Origin: Fragum whitleyi | Lineage: Eukaryota > Mollusca > Bivalvia > Cardiida > Cardiidae | DNA: 64,000 bases | Reading direction: 5' to 3' | Assembly (NCBI GenBank): GCA_948146395.1 | Contig: OX411544.1 | Location: 89,191,132-89,255,131, forward strand | Shown: piece by piece, positions 42,149 through 55,084 of the stretch | Layout: every line of letters begins with the position of its first letter | Position numbering within the stretch: position 1 is the first letter of the stretch | The notes under the pieces: model-generated | The model's input: the letters and a program-made list of their open reading frames with translations, nothing else | Database searches by the model: none | What the model was told of the DNA's origin: nothing | Made by a program: the position numbers and the translations under genes

Positions 42149-44762
42149 TATTTAACAAGAGGACCCTGAGGGCCCCTTAATCGCTCACCTGATATTTCAA
42201 GTAAATTATCATTAAGACTCCATTTCCTATGATATGGCATGAACCTTCCCATTTTCAACAGAGTTCCTTCTTGTGACCTGGCAAACATTTTGATTAAGTT
42301 TCATGAAGATTTGACTATATTTGTGGCGTTTGGAGCTCTTACAAGAAAATTGCCATTAAGGCCCCTTTTCCCGTGATATGGCATGTATACTTCCCATTTT
42401 CAAATGAGTTCATCCTCATGACCTAACAAACATTCTGACCAAGTTTCCATTTGAGCAATTTTCATAAGGGACCACCCAAGGAATATTTCTGCCAGGTTTT
42501 GTTGATTTTAACCCATAAGTTTAGGAGGAGATGTCGTTTAAAGATATTCTTGACAAAATTGTCATTAAGGCGGCTTTTTCTGTGAAATGGCACAGATCCT
42601 TCCCTTTTTCAATAGACTTCATCCTCATGACCTTACAAACATTCTGACCAAGTTTCATGAAGATTCGACCGTATTCGTGGCATCTAGAGTGAAAACAAGA
42701 AATTTGTCATTAAGGCCCCTTTTCCCGTGATATGGCATGGATCCTTTCCATTTGACCAATTTTCATAAGGGACCACCCAAGGAATATTTCTGCCAAGTTT
42801 GGTTGATTTTAACCCATAAGTTTAGGAGGAGATGTCGTTTAAAGATATCCTTGACAAAATTGTCATTAAGGCGGCTTTTTCTGTGAAATGGCACAGATCC
42901 TTCCCATTTTCAATAGACTTCATCCTCATGACCTAACAAACATTCTAACCAAGTTTCATGAAGATTGGACCGTATTCGTGGCTTCTAGAGTGAAATCAAG
43001 AAATTTGTCATTAAGGCCCCTTTTCCCGTGATATGGCACGGATCCTTTCCATTTGAGCAATTTTCATAAGGGACCACTCAAGGAATATTTCTGCCAGGTT
43101 TGGTTGATTTTAACCCATAAGTTTAGGAGGAGATGTCGTTTAAAGATATTCTTGACAAAATTGTCATTAAGGCGGCTTTTTCTGTGAAATGGCACGGAAC
43201 CTTCCCATTTTCAATAGACTTTATCCTCATGACCTAACAAACATTCTGACCAAGTTTCATGAAGATTGGACCGTATTTGTGGCTTCTAGAGTGAAAACAA
43301 GAAATTTGTCATTAAGGCCCCTTTTCCCGTGATATGGCACCGATCCTTTCCATTTGAGCAATTTTCATAAGGGACCACCCAAGGAATATTTCTGCCAAGT
43401 TTGGTTGATTTTAACCCATAAGTTTAGGAGGAGATGTCGTTTAAAGAAAAAGTTGACAAAATTGTCATTAAGGTGGCTTTTTCTGTGAAATGGCACGGAT
43501 CCTTCCCATTTTCAATAGACTTCATCCTCATGACCTAACAAACATTCTGACCAAGTTTCATGAAGATTGGACCGTATTTGTGGCTTCTAGAGTGAAATCA
43601 AGAAAATTGTCATTAAGGCCCCTTTTCCCGTGATATGGCACGGATCCTTTCCATTTGAGCAATTTTCATAAGGGACCACTCAAGGAATATTTCTGCCAAG
43701 TTTGGTTAATTTTAACCCATAAGTTTAGGAGGAGATGTCGTTTAAAGAAAAAGTTGACAAAATTGTCATTAAGGTGGCTTTTTCTGTGAAATGGCACGGA
43801 TCCTTCCCATTTTCAATAGACTTCATCCTCATGACCTAACAAACATTCTGACCAAGTTTCATGAAGATTGGACCGTATTTGTGGCTTCTAGAGTGAAATC
43901 AAGAAATTTGTCATTAAGGCCCCTTTTCCCGTGATATGGCACGGATCCTTTCCATTTGAGCAATTTTCATAAGGGACCACTCAAGGAATATTTCTGCCAA
44001 GTTTGGTTAATTTTAACCCATAAGTTTAGGAGGAGATGTCGTTTAAAGAAAAAGTTGACAAAATTGTCATTAAGGCGGCTTTTTCTGTGAAATGGCACGG
44101 ATCCTTCCCATTTTCAATAGACTTCACCCTCATGACCTAACAAACATTCTGACCAAGTTTCATGAAGATTGGACCGTATTTGTGGCTTCTAGAGTGAAAT
44201 CAAGAAATTTGTCATTAAGGCCCCTTTTCCCGTGATATGGCACGGATCCTTTCCATTTGAGCAAATTTCATAAGGGACCACTCAAGGATTATTTCTGCCA
44301 AGTTTGGTTGATTTTAACCCATAACTTTAGGAGGAGATGTCGTTTAAAGATATTCTTGACAAAATTGTCATTAAGGCGGCTTTTTCTGTGAAATGGCACG
44401 GAACCTTCCCATTTTCAATCGACTTCATCCTAATGACCTAACAAATATTCTGACCAAGTTTCATGAAGATTGGACCGTATTTGTGGCTTCTAGAGTGAAA
44501 ACAAGAAATTTGTCATTAAGGCCCCTTTTCCCGTGATATGGCAAGGATCCTTTCCATTTGAGCAATTTTCATAAGGGACCACCCAAGGAATAATTCTGCC
44601 AAGTTTGGTTGATTTTGACCCATAAGTTTAGGAGGAGATGTCGTTTAAAGAAAAAGTTGACGCCGTGACGGACAGACGGACAGACGGACAGATGGACAGA
44701 CGGACGCCGGACAACGATCGATCACAATAGCTCCCTTGAGTACTTCGTGCTCAGGTGAGCTA
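42149..44762 (+). repeat. 2.6-kb element with an exact 301-bp higher-order tandem repeat
   Basis: The left end is AACAAGAGGACCCTGAGGGC and ATCGCTCACCTGA. The right end is GACGGACAGACGGACAGACG, ATCGATCACAATAGCTCCCT and GTGCTCAGGTGAGCTAAAAA. The word CCCGTGATATGGCA begins its cycle at 42725, 43026, 43327, 43628, 43929, 44230 and 44531, always 301 bp apart; the first cycle (from 42371) is 354 bp. Each unit holds two related halves, one with GGCGGCTTTTTCTGTGAAAT and one with GGCCCCTTTTCCCGTGATAT. No coding potential. Confidence 0.9.
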
Positions 44763-44982
44763 AAAACGGATCAAACCGGTGAGACATGGATGATGCTAAA
44801 GTAAATAGAAATTGATTGTTTGCTAAATAGCCTTTTGAGACTGATTCTTTTTCATCTATGGCTTTAGTAGTACCAAGGAAGTACACTTGTCTTCAATCTG
44901 TACAAATTGTGGCAAATTCTATCCAACCGTAAGATTAATTGTTGGTTTTGAACAAATTATTCCTTTTCAATAACAATTGGAA

Positions 44983-45100
44983 GTCCTTCGTTCAGGAAAA
45001 CAACACGGTGAAAACTGTTTGCAAATTATATCCCACTTTAAACACAAGTGCACTTGCAAAGCGGGGGTTGTCTTCCTGCACCCAGGGCTGATCCACAAGT
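44983..45100. mobile_element. MITE family E, copy 4
   Basis: AAAACTGTTTGCAAATTATA, CCCACTTTAAACACAAGTGC and ACTTGCAAAGCGGG, bounded by CGTTCAGGAAAACA and TTCCTGCACCCAGG. Confidence 0.65.
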
Positions 45101-45612
45101 TTAAAGTAAGAAAATTAGCGTTGTTGCGGTTCACGAACCTAATCCGCAACTATTCTTTCGACCTTTCCTCTATGATTATTTTTATAATATATATTGTTTT
45201 GTTTCACGTTAACAATAATTATAGACAAAAAAATTGACTGTAACCAATATATTGTCAGGTCAAAAATAGCGCTCAATAACCAGGAATTAGCTTCCAATAA
45301 TGAACCACTGAAAGTAAAATGATCCTCTAAATTAAATCACCGAGGAAAGAGCGAAAAGTTAAAACCCTGCTAAGACTTCTGACTCCCGACACAAATACCG
45401 CAGACACACCAAAAAGCTGACGTGCGTTTAAATAACATGAAAGATTTTCAGAGATCTCGCAATTCAGTTAAAATTCTGCGTTACGTAGCGAGAAATTCTG
45501 ATTAGAAATGTTGAGAATCTTTTATCTGAAAAAAACGGCACCTCTTATTTGTGTTTGTGTGCAAATTGACACATTTGAATAAAATTATGTAATTTACAGG
45601 TAACCAGCGACC

Positions 45613-48600
45613 ATGGGAACAAGATATTTCATTTACGGTGGATTACTTCTCTTCGCCATTAGCATGTCACGTGATGTTAGTGCAGCGGTGAATAAAAACG
45701 CAGCTGGTGGCAAAATGGCGCAGATAAATGGACAGGCCAACATCAAAAGAGATACCCTCACGCATGTGCCTCAACGTAAGTAACTACATTCGGAACATCG
45801 CTCGGACTTTTCCGTAAACATGAAAGTATTTCCTACGTAAGTGTAGTAATTTGTGGCCATTTATAGGTAATTCGGCTTCTGGAGGTAATTCGGTCAATAT
45901 TTATACGTTTAAAGAATACAAAAAGATATAATATGCTTTCCGATCGTCTGTGAAGATCTTTTTGGCATGTTATAACTTTAAACCAAAACGCAGTAACTGC
46001 GTTTTGTTATCAAATCATATAATGACCAGTGTTAAACTTTCATTGATTTTGTTCTTCGCAAAGTCATCTTCAGCAATGTTTGTCACGTCATTTAAACCAT
46101 TTGCGAAACGGCGTACTTTCATGGCCACGCCCTTATTATTCCCGAGGTCTATTATGTAGAAACGTCGAGGGTTCTCGAATGTAGACACCAGCGAACCACC
46201 ACACGAAAACGGAAATCCCGATCAGTATATTGGCGCGGGGATTCAAAATTATTTCAAAGGGCCGACCAAAATGCCGTAACTACAGCTTGAAATGTGTAGA
46301 TACGTTTGCTTTCCCAGTACCAAATAATAATTTTTATCAAACCTTTCCTACATATGTAACCTGTGAATCATGTTTGTTAAATATTCCAGCGCGGTATGTA
46401 ACACATGTCCCCTCTCTAGATCCGCGCATGTTATTTTCGCGTTCGAAGGGTCGAATACCATTGTTTACGAGGGTTGTCCCAAGAATTCGTGAACTTTTGC
46501 GATAACTTTTATTTGAAACGTCCGATGAAACTGAAAATTACCAGTAATGTAGATTAATCATTTTCCTTTATTATAGTGTGACAACAGAGGGCTATTTTCA
46601 ATACTCGCGAATATATGAATTAAAACGAAACACTAGTAAATGGGTGTCGGCTCACGCTATCAACGTCGTTTTATAATACGTGAAACGTCGTTTCAAAACT
46701 GAATCAGTTCTTATCAAAATAGCGTTCTTACCGGCCCTATTTACTTGTTACAAAGAAAGATCCTATGTCAAAACATATCAAAAAGCATTGTTGATATAGA
46801 CTTTTGTTATACATTCAATAAGATATTTGATTTTAAAGCCATTTTCCTCAATCTTTACGTGGATACGCATTATCGTATTTTTTTTTTTAAATCCGACAAT
46901 GGGTGAGTAAAGTAAATGTTGTTTTTTTTTTCCATAACAAATCGTTATATCTTTAGATATTTCAAAATAGGAACTTTGATTGTTTTGTACTATCAGGAAA
47001 TAAATATTTGGGTTTGTTTTGAATACCTTAGTATCACACTTCCACTACCTTAATTCATCGAGATAGACCCACCAAAGATATCTTGGATTTCGTGGAAACC
47101 GCTTCAAAATCTCTTTCGCTGTCGAAAGTGCATGCATATTTCTTTCAAATCTCGACTCGACTCATGAACAAGTCATATCAAACTATACACTGCTGATTTA
47201 CTTACATGTATTCGCAGTTTCTGTATCCCACCAGGCGTTCTGATTGACGTCGCTGAAAACGTCTTTTTTTTTCATTTATCGACGCTTCTCGCAGTAGTTC
47301 TTCTTTACCTGATCTTTTTCCCGTCATTCTTCAAGGTAATTTCACTTTTTACCTCGTTTATTCGTAAAAAAGGGGTACGCGCCACAAACAGTTACGGTCA
47401 TTCCTTATTTCGAATTCTTTTATGGTCTGTATAGGGCTTATTTCGCGATTCAGACCTAATTATGAACGAATTTGTGCGCCGAGCGATCTGTTGACGTCGC
47501 AATATTCACGCCGTTTGACTTGCACTCGGACAAAACAAAACGTCATAACTGCGCACTGCGTAATGTCATTTGTATGAAAATACACATGCGTGAACTGCAG
47601 AATTTTCTGCTTTCAGCAATGGTTGTTTTATATCAAACTCATCATAAATATTGAAATAAATAACGTTCAAACATCTACCATATAAGATTCGGAAGTAATA
47701 AATTTGACGTGCGCCGACCACCCCTACCGAGTGTGTCTTTTAAAGCTTTATTTCTCATCATGACCATATCAAAACCGTAAAACCTTTATCAATATGTTGC
47801 AAATTAACGTGTGTTGTCAACTTAAGAGTTTTACTTAAATCGGACGCTGGATTTTTGAATAATCGAAAAAGTTCACGAATTTCTGGGACAACCCTCGTAC
47901 ATAAGATAAATAATGTAGATTTTCTATTAAGAAATATATCAAGTCATATATACCTTTTTCTATGCACTATGGTGTATTAGAAACATAGATATAAAGTATA
48001 ATGTCAATTTTTATACCCCCCCCCCCCTACGAAGTAGAGGGGGTATATTGGTTTCACCATTTCTGGCTGTCCATCTGTTCGCCTGTAGACCTTTTCCTTT
48101 CCAGACTCTAACTTGAGAACAAAGTGACTTACAATCATAAAACTTCACATAAATGCTGCTTATGACCCAAGGAAGTGCACCATTATTTTGGGGTCACATA
48201 GGTCACTGTCACAGTCAGCCTTTGTTTAATTTTCGTTTGCGGACTCTAACTCAAGAACCAAGCGACCCAGAGTCATAAAACTTCATACAAATGCTGATTT
48301 TGACCAAGGAAGTGCCCTATCGTTTTAGGGTCACATAGGTAAAAGGTCAAGGTAACAGTTTTTGTTAGACCTTTTCCTTTCCAGACTCTAACTTAAGCAT
48401 TAATGTTAAAAGGCGCTGTTGGGGTCTACCTTGCAACAGCTCTAGTTATTTTAAAAATCATAAATTGTCAGGTGAAAAGGAACAATCTCAAAACTCCAAA
48501 AAACTGTCAAAATTTATGAAATAATTTCAAAAAAGTTAATACGTCAATGAATAAAGTCTGGTGTAAAAGGGGTTATATGCAAAAGGTAAGATCTAGGATT

Positions 48601-51600
48601 TTGCTTTGCCTAAAACTCCCCCCCCTTAATCAGATGATTTGCATGTACTCATCAACACAAGAATGAAACTATAGCCATTTTAACATGATCTTGAGTTTTA
48701 TTGCCATTTTCTGGGTGTAAAGTAGTTCTATAATTTTTTCTGGTTTACCATTATTTTACCATTTAGTTGACAATACAGATTTAAAATGGTTTTTAATTCA
48801 TAACTGTTGAAACTAGTCGAGCTTAAACTACAGCCCTGCGATCAGCGTTCAAACTGTTTGTCAACTGTACTACGCTTTGCGAGCAAATTTGCTTGCAAAG
48901 CGTAGTAATATTGGCTAACAATTTTTACCGTAAGGCCATCCAAGGTACAGGGCATATTTACCTTACCTTTAGTATAACAATGTTGTCGGCCATTGACGAT
49001 AGTACTTTTAGCCCTTATCCTGCTGAATTTAAATTTTTGTTCCAAACAATTTTGCAGTCTTTTCATTTAACCAATCTAGCTTTTTAAGATATACTCAATA
49101 CTCACTTTCCATGCTCATGTAAGTCTATACTATCTCCAAACTCTTTGTATACGACGAACAGCATGAGAAAGTTTACATGCTCTTATATTTTTGTTTACCA
49201 AGTACGCATACAATACTCCTAAATATTACAATATACTGAATGATTAATTATGAATTTAGAAACGTTTGCTTCCCTCTGTACCCGCGAAAACAAATTTCAG
49301 TTCACATATATACTTTAAAACCTGTATTTAGCAACCACTAACGGGACTACCCAAAAGCGGTTGTAATAAAGAATGGTCGCTTAGTATACGTTTTCTTTAA
49401 AAATAAGAACATGATTTTATTTGAATATAAATATCATTGCGGATTTCTCAATTAATCTATGTTGTGAAGACTCATTAGAATCGTCTCGATGAGACAATTC
49501 TATTGAGTTTTTACAATACAGGGTTAACGATTATTTTTAGACCATGTATTATTTTTCACTTGCAGGTTGCTTAATGCAGCAAGATGTAGGCCCTTGCAGA
49601 GCCAGCAAACGTATGTATCATTTCAATAATAGGAACGGAGTATGTGAACCATTCGTCTATGGCGGTTGCAGAGGAAACGGAAATCGATTCCAGACAAAGG
49701 CTGAGTGTACATCAGTTTGCACATGCGCATTAACACCGGAAAATGGTCCTTGTCGTGGACACAATTGGCGTTGGTTTTACAGCCCTGCAGATGGATGTTG
49801 TAGACCGTTTATCTATGGTGGATGTGGCGGTAATAAAAATAACTATGTAACGTGGACGGAATGTAGCGACCATTGCGGCTACCCAAAAGCTGGAAGTAAT
49901 TGGTGGAAATGGGGTGCCGAATCCGGAAATGGAAATGGCGGTGCATCTCATGGAATGCCTGGTGGTCCAAAAATGTACCGGGAACAAGACTTTGTGCGGG
50001 ATTGGTTTATTTGGTCGCTGCTAAACGGCGGCGAAGGGATTGAGATGGAAGATCTTGCACAAATGGTTGCCGCTGGCCACATGCTCGGACAAGCTGGACA
50101 AGGAACGGGGTCAAGAGGTCGTGGTATGGGGTCGTTTGGAGCTGGCATGTTTGCCGGTGCCACAAGGAAAGGAACATTCACTCCTCTAGGTCACGTGGGA
50201 TCAGCGGCAAATCTAATGAATGCCACTTCAAGTGTCGACAATTGGGCTCGTAGTAACAATGGTCCATGGACTCAAACATCTGGATTAGGTATGGATTTTG
50301 GTATGGGATTAGGAATGGATCTGGGTACGGGATTAGGTATGGATTTGGGTACGGGATTAGGTATGAATTTGGGTACGGAATTGGGTATGGATTTTGGTAT
50401 GAACATGAATACGGGAATGCTAGGATCACAATTATTGAACAGTTTGATGATGAACACAGGCAATGGTCACGAAGCAGAGGCAGAGGGTGCTGGTCTTCAA
50501 GGAACTGCATTTGATGTTTTCAGAATCATTGCCGAACTAAGCAGTGGTGAACTTAGTCAAGTTAATCTGGAAGCTGTCGCACAAATATTCGGTGCTTTAG
50601 ATCAACGTGGCAGAGTAGACTTTGATGTGTTAGCACAGCGTTTGGTAGCTTCTCTTATGAGTCATAGTGGTCCAAACAAGATGGCGGCATTAAGAGGTGT
50701 AGCAGAACTTCTCGGAACGGTAGATCTTGAAGGTAACATAAATGCCAATATGTTTCTTCGGGCTTTAGCTGGAGCAGTTCAGAGGGGAGCAGAGCATATC
50801 AGAAGGGGAAACACACAAACAAACCAACAGGGCACAAACACTGGTCATACTGGTCAGGGTCAGAGTACGACAGAAGGAACACAGAAACAAACTTCTGTGA
50901 CTGTTGGAATCATTAAGCAGTTACAGGCAGGTTATCTCACTCCTAATGACTTGAATAGGTTAGCTACCATGTTTGGGGCAGTTGGCGCTGATGGTACCGT
51001 AAATATTCGCTTGCTAGCACAACAAATGATAAAATCTCTGACAAATCCAATGCACGGAGTAAGTTTAGCAGATTTAAGAGACTTAGCCAGATCCTTTAAT
51101 GCTTTTGACATAAATGGTAGCATTGATCTTAACATTTTCTTTAAAGGACTATTAGCCGCTCTCGGTCAGTTAACTCCAAACGGGATGCAAACTGTTGCAG
51201 AAACAAGCGCTATCGAAATGCACAACATCTTCCGACGAATACATTCCGGAACTATGGGCAGCAATGACTTAGTCGGCCTAGCTATACGATATGGAGCAAG
51301 GGAAAGTAACGGTAACATCAATATTCGACTTCTAGCAACACGTATGATAGAATCTTTACAGAGACCAACAACTTCTCGCGATGCTTCATTACTGCGGTTT
51401 GTTGCACAGTCTCTCGGTGCGCTGAATAGAAATGGAAATATTGACGTTCAGCTATTTATACAAGGTATGGTTAAAGCGTTACAGAGTGTAGTTCCTGGTG
51501 CCCCGAACTCTGGCTGGGTGGTTGGTACATTTAGGGTACCAGCTGCTGGCGGAAGTGCTGCCATAGAGATGATAAGGTTGATGGGAAATATGGCCACTGG

Positions 51601-51922
51601 AAATTTGAAACCGGAAGATTTACAACGATTAGCGAGTCGGTACGGTGCTGTGGCTAGTAATGGTAACGTGGACATAAACAGATTAGCACAAACAATGGTG
51701 AGGTCTCTAATGGTGGGGGCGGGAAGAGACGCAAACATGGCGGATTTAAAAGGAATTGCAATGGCTTTTGGAGCTCTTGACAGGAATGGTAATATCGTAA
51801 TGGACAAGTTTATGCAAGGTTTGATGAATATGTTCCAAAAAGGGACATCGGGATCGTGGATGATATATTCTTCCGGTGCTAGAAGTAACACGGGGTCACA
51901 AGGTCAGAGAAAAACTATTTAA
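45613..51922 (+). CDS. Secreted two-Kunitz protein with repeated pseudo-EF-hand modules, 839 aa, two coding exons
   Basis: Exon 45613-45775 encodes a signal peptide (hydrophobic YGGLLLFAISM, likely cut near VSA-AV) and a basic linker with KR; its donor is CAAC|GTAAGT. Exon 49566-51922 (acceptor TTGCAG) continues in frame to TAA. Residues 56-106 and 108-158 are Kunitz/BPTI domains, each with six cysteines, GPC-Arg at the inhibitory loop and FVYGGC or FIYGGC; Arg at P1 suggests trypsin-like targets. No cysteine follows. Next come a W/G-rich linker, a Gly/Met repeat (GLGMDLGT, ~293-343) and four ~100-aa repeats (about 368-470, 498-600, 602-717, 718-820). Each repeat has two helix-loop-helix motifs of the kind DLNRLATMFGAVGADG and FGALDRNGNI that resemble EF-hands without calcium ligands at loop positions 1 and 12. 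A half repeat may precede at ~195-225. The Kunitz assignment is firm. A role in extracellular or shell matrix is a guess. Confidence 0.9.
46468..47897. mobile_element. 1,430-bp TIR element flanked by TA, in the Kunitz gene intron
   Basis: CGAGGGTTGTCCCAAGAATT plus CGTGAACTTTT at the left is inverted at the right as AAAAGTTCACGAATTTCTGG plus GACAACCCTCG (29 of 31 match). TA dinucleotides flank both ends (46466-46467, 47898-47899), as for mariner/Tc1-type insertions. The interior has no recognisable transposase on either strand, so it is probably non-autonomous. Confidence 0.8.
48008..48437 (+). repeat. 'TTTTATACCCCC' bivalve repeat
   Basis: TTTTTATACCCCCCCCCCCC, GAAGTAGAGGGGGTATATTG, three TTTCCAGACTCTAACTTRAG-like or CGGACTCTAACTCAAG blocks, and the end GGGGTCTACCTTGCAACAGC plus TCTAGTT. 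A fragment is at 1655-1760. Confidence 0.7.
48830..48955. mobile_element. MITE family E, copy 5
   Basis: CAGCCCTGCGATCAGCGTTC, TGTACTACGCTTTGCGAGCA and TTGCTTGCAAAGCGTAGTAA form the family hairpin. Confidence 0.75.
49468..49525. repeat. Hairpin family D, copy
   Basis: AGACTCATTAGAATCGTCTC / GAGACAATTCTATTGAGTTT followed by ACAATACAGGGTT. It lies about 40 bp before the acceptor of the Kunitz-encoding exon. Confidence 0.65.
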
Positions 51923-51965
51923 GAAACGAATAACCATTTTGCAATAAATCTTTTAATTAATCGAT
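51923..51965 (+). terminator. 3' UTR start and poly(A) signal of the Kunitz gene
   Basis: AATAAA at 51943-51948, only 20 bases after the TAA stop, followed by a T-rich stretch. It is close to the stop, so a later signal may be used instead. Confidence 0.5.
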
Positions 51966-52179
51966 GATTGTAAAACACCTAGGTGATCTGGCATTATATC
52001 TTTTCTTTTTCAAAGACCGAAACAGAACAGTTCAATCAATAGCTGAAAACAATGTTTGTAATTTAATATATAATTAGTTTACAGAATGGAACTAACAAAT
52101 GTTTATGCTGAAGTTGAAATTTTAGATCATAGCCCAACTGGCGCTTCAAGCATAGGTCTAACCTAATTGACTGAATGCC

Positions 52180-52440
52180 TTTATACCTGTCACGCTAAAA
52201 CGGACCATCCCTGAATTCTGTGAAATATATATTTTAAAAAGAGATCAGTTCTTCTACAGGTCAATTTGAACATTTCAAATTATATTTCACACGAACATAG
52301 ATTGGTCATTCTAGATTCAGAAAATAATTAATGTGCGAAAATTTTCGCCTCTAGACGGTCTGTACAGTTCGACTAGGTTTGACACTTTACGCATAAACCA
52401 GGTGGTCCCTTTTCGCGTGACAAATCATTTATGTTAAAAT
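52180..52440. mobile_element. MITE family M, copy
   Basis: ACCTGTCACGCTAAAACGGA plus CCATCC at the left is inverted against GGTGGTCCCTTTTCGCGTGA plus CAAAT at the right; the interior GATTGGTCATTCTAGATTCA matches 22905-23165. 52441-54030 shows no gene or recognised repeat. Confidence 0.7.
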
Positions 52441-54339
52441 TATACAACATTTTTTGTGAAGGTACAAAGCGTATTAAATTTAACTCGGAGCAGTAAATTT
52501 CCCATCGATACTTTCCGCAATTTGTCCGGCATAAAGCTTTGGTCAAATTTACAGCAATATACGTAGTCTGTCGAACTTAATTGTTACCGTAGGATAGCCT
52601 TCGCATTAATACAAGTTCATGTGTGGTGAAAAAACGTTAAACACGGGACCTTTTGAGAAGTTTCCATAGATACAATCACGTATGGGCAGATACAACCACA
52701 GACAGTTGACTAAAAGGGAGGATTTAAAAAAGGTAATAAGCATCAGTAAATAGTTAATGGACAAATGCTAAATTTAGTTTCTCAAGAACAACAGTCTCTC
52801 AAAGGTATCTCGTTAGACAAAAAAGGTCATCGTTAAACTTGAAACCTGTTTTAAATTGAGCCCGTCTGTTCGGAAAAAAGAACGGTGTTGTAAAAATTGA
52901 CTACGCTGAACTACTTTCAGACTACCACTGAAATATATTTTGCAATGAAGCCCACAATAGAAAATTCGAACATGCCCACGATATATACGGGCACTACGGT
53001 GAAATATTCAAAAACGGACAAATGTGGCTAAATACGCAGTCTACGGCAACGAATATGTCATATTATGGTATTCTTTTTCAGTTGATATTTAGTTTACAAC
53101 GCACAATACAGGTGATCGCAAAACTGAGCTCTCACGTAGGCGCCGAGTCCATTACAATAGGTATATCGGCTATCTATTAAAAGCATGTGATAGGATTTGA
53201 ACCTAATATATTGGCTTTAATTATGAAAATACATGTATGAGTAAACTTTCGATTTAAGACAATCAAAAACTTTAGTTTGAAAGGTAAATTGTAACCTTTT
53301 TATAGTGTTGCTTAGACCTGTTTTCAACATGTATTTAACTAAAACTATAAAATGGCACGGGAATCTAACAGTTAAGAATAGATTTCACGGCTCACCGCGA
53401 AAAATATACGTATTTATCTTTTCATATCTAAATGTGTACAAAATCGGATAAGCGCACTGCGAACGTTGTGAAACGCCTCGATCAACATTGGCTGGTTTCA
53501 GAGACAATACCGGTTGACGAAATTGTATGGAAGAAATATTTTCTTTTAATTTTCTTCACTATCATACACACTTGATTGCACATCGCTTCGCATAATGTCG
53601 TACTTTGCCTTAATTCGCCGAACTGCGAATTTATAGGCTCGGATATCTTAATTCTTGGAACGTGTTCCAAAAAGAGTCAACGTCATTTCTGGCATCATGA
53701 CACATTGCTACTTCCGAGGTTGCTAAAAAGAGCGAAATACTGTCAACTAAATCAATGATGGACTGGTAGACGAATGGTAGACGGAAAGGATGAGTGGCTT
53801 TGACCAAATATTGAATTTGTGATTTCGCCTTATCGGCACCGATTGAACAACCATCCTAGCAACTGCTAGAAAAATACCAACTTTTGAAAGCTTTCGTGGT
53901 CCATTGAAAATGAAAGATCGCTAGCTGATAAATACACTACTTTTAATGGAACCTTAACAACCCTACTTGACTCTTCTATACCATTTGAGTTTGTTAAAAA
54001 TTGTAGAAAACATCAACGGCAGCAGCAACAACAAGATCAACAACTACGCAGGCTGACTCCGGACAAAACTTTGGCACATTTCTGAGTTAAGGAGAATCAT
54101 TTTACCGTTATGTATTAGAATCTTTTGAAGTGCCATGTCCACTTGACCTTTTCTTAAAATAACTCCTGTTTAGGTTTTTTTCCGTAGTTCGACAGTGATC
54201 CTTTTTCGCTGGACGGGTCACATATCAATCTCACAATAAAATAATTTCTTTGAATGAAGTGAAAACACTAAAAACGTTTAAGTCATTCATAAAACAGAAT
54301 TAGGAATATATATGGATTATGGTATATGTAGTGGATAAT

Positions 54340-54700
54340 CGTTTGTTTCTATGTAGGATCAATTTATATTTCGATGAGTACAACAAAAGATATATTTTCA
54401 CTTGTGGCAGAGCCACGAGTGAAATATAGCATTTGATGTTTACGAAATGAAATATCAATCGATCTTAACCTGAAACAAAATATTATTCTATTTCTTTAAG
54501 GCAAAAATGAGACAAAATGTGAGGCTTTTAGGACAAAATTCCCTATCATTTTACCCTTGTTTGCAATGAATCGTTCATGATGACGTCACAAATTGAGCTC
54601 CGCTTAGATTAGGTCAGATAGGGTGAAATTTTAAAACGTGGCGACTGAAATAGATTTCCTTGAATCATGATACGGCATCGGAAATATCGTCACATATTAG
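54340..54700 (-). repeat. Composite repeat family G, copy 4 (reverse)
   Basis: GTAGGATCAATTTATATTTC, a hairpin around TCACTTGTGGCAGAGCCACG plus AGTGAAA, AATATCAATCGATCTTAACC and GATGACGTCACAAATTGAGC. It is preceded at 54180-54228 by a family M right end (GATCCTTTTTCGCTGGACGG). Confidence 0.65.
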
Positions 54701-55084
54701 TTCAGGGGAAAGCAGACGATTGTGAAAATACAAATGAGCTTATATGCGCTCGTTTAAGACATGAACCTGTACAAAAATTTACGCCTGTAACATAGGTGGA
54801 AATAAGACAGAATTTTCAAGCGTATTTCGCATATATACTACTCAAAGGTTGCACACAAACTTTTTTCATTTAAATTTCAGGAAAAAATGAAATTTGATTA
54901 TAAGAATGTTGGAAAATGATCGATTGATATTAGTTTGTCAAATTTTAAGAAGAAAATAAAGCCTTTTGATGATAAGAAAACTTTAAATACAGACCAAACA
55001 GGGAGACCATAGAAATTGGTCTGTTTTCTTGAAAATTGAAAAAGTCGATTTTGACCAAAAAAGGTTTTTTTAATTGCATTTTGT

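Noticed and set aside
42149..44762. A CRISPR array or a repeat-protein gene
   Set aside because: The 301-bp units are contiguous with no unique spacers, and no frame stays open across them; the element is satellite-like and eukaryotic.
51448..51891. A 147-codon minus-strand gene (and others at 49730-50510)
   Set aside because: They lie antisense to the Kunitz-repeat coding exon and arise from its composition and repeats; they have no protein-family features.
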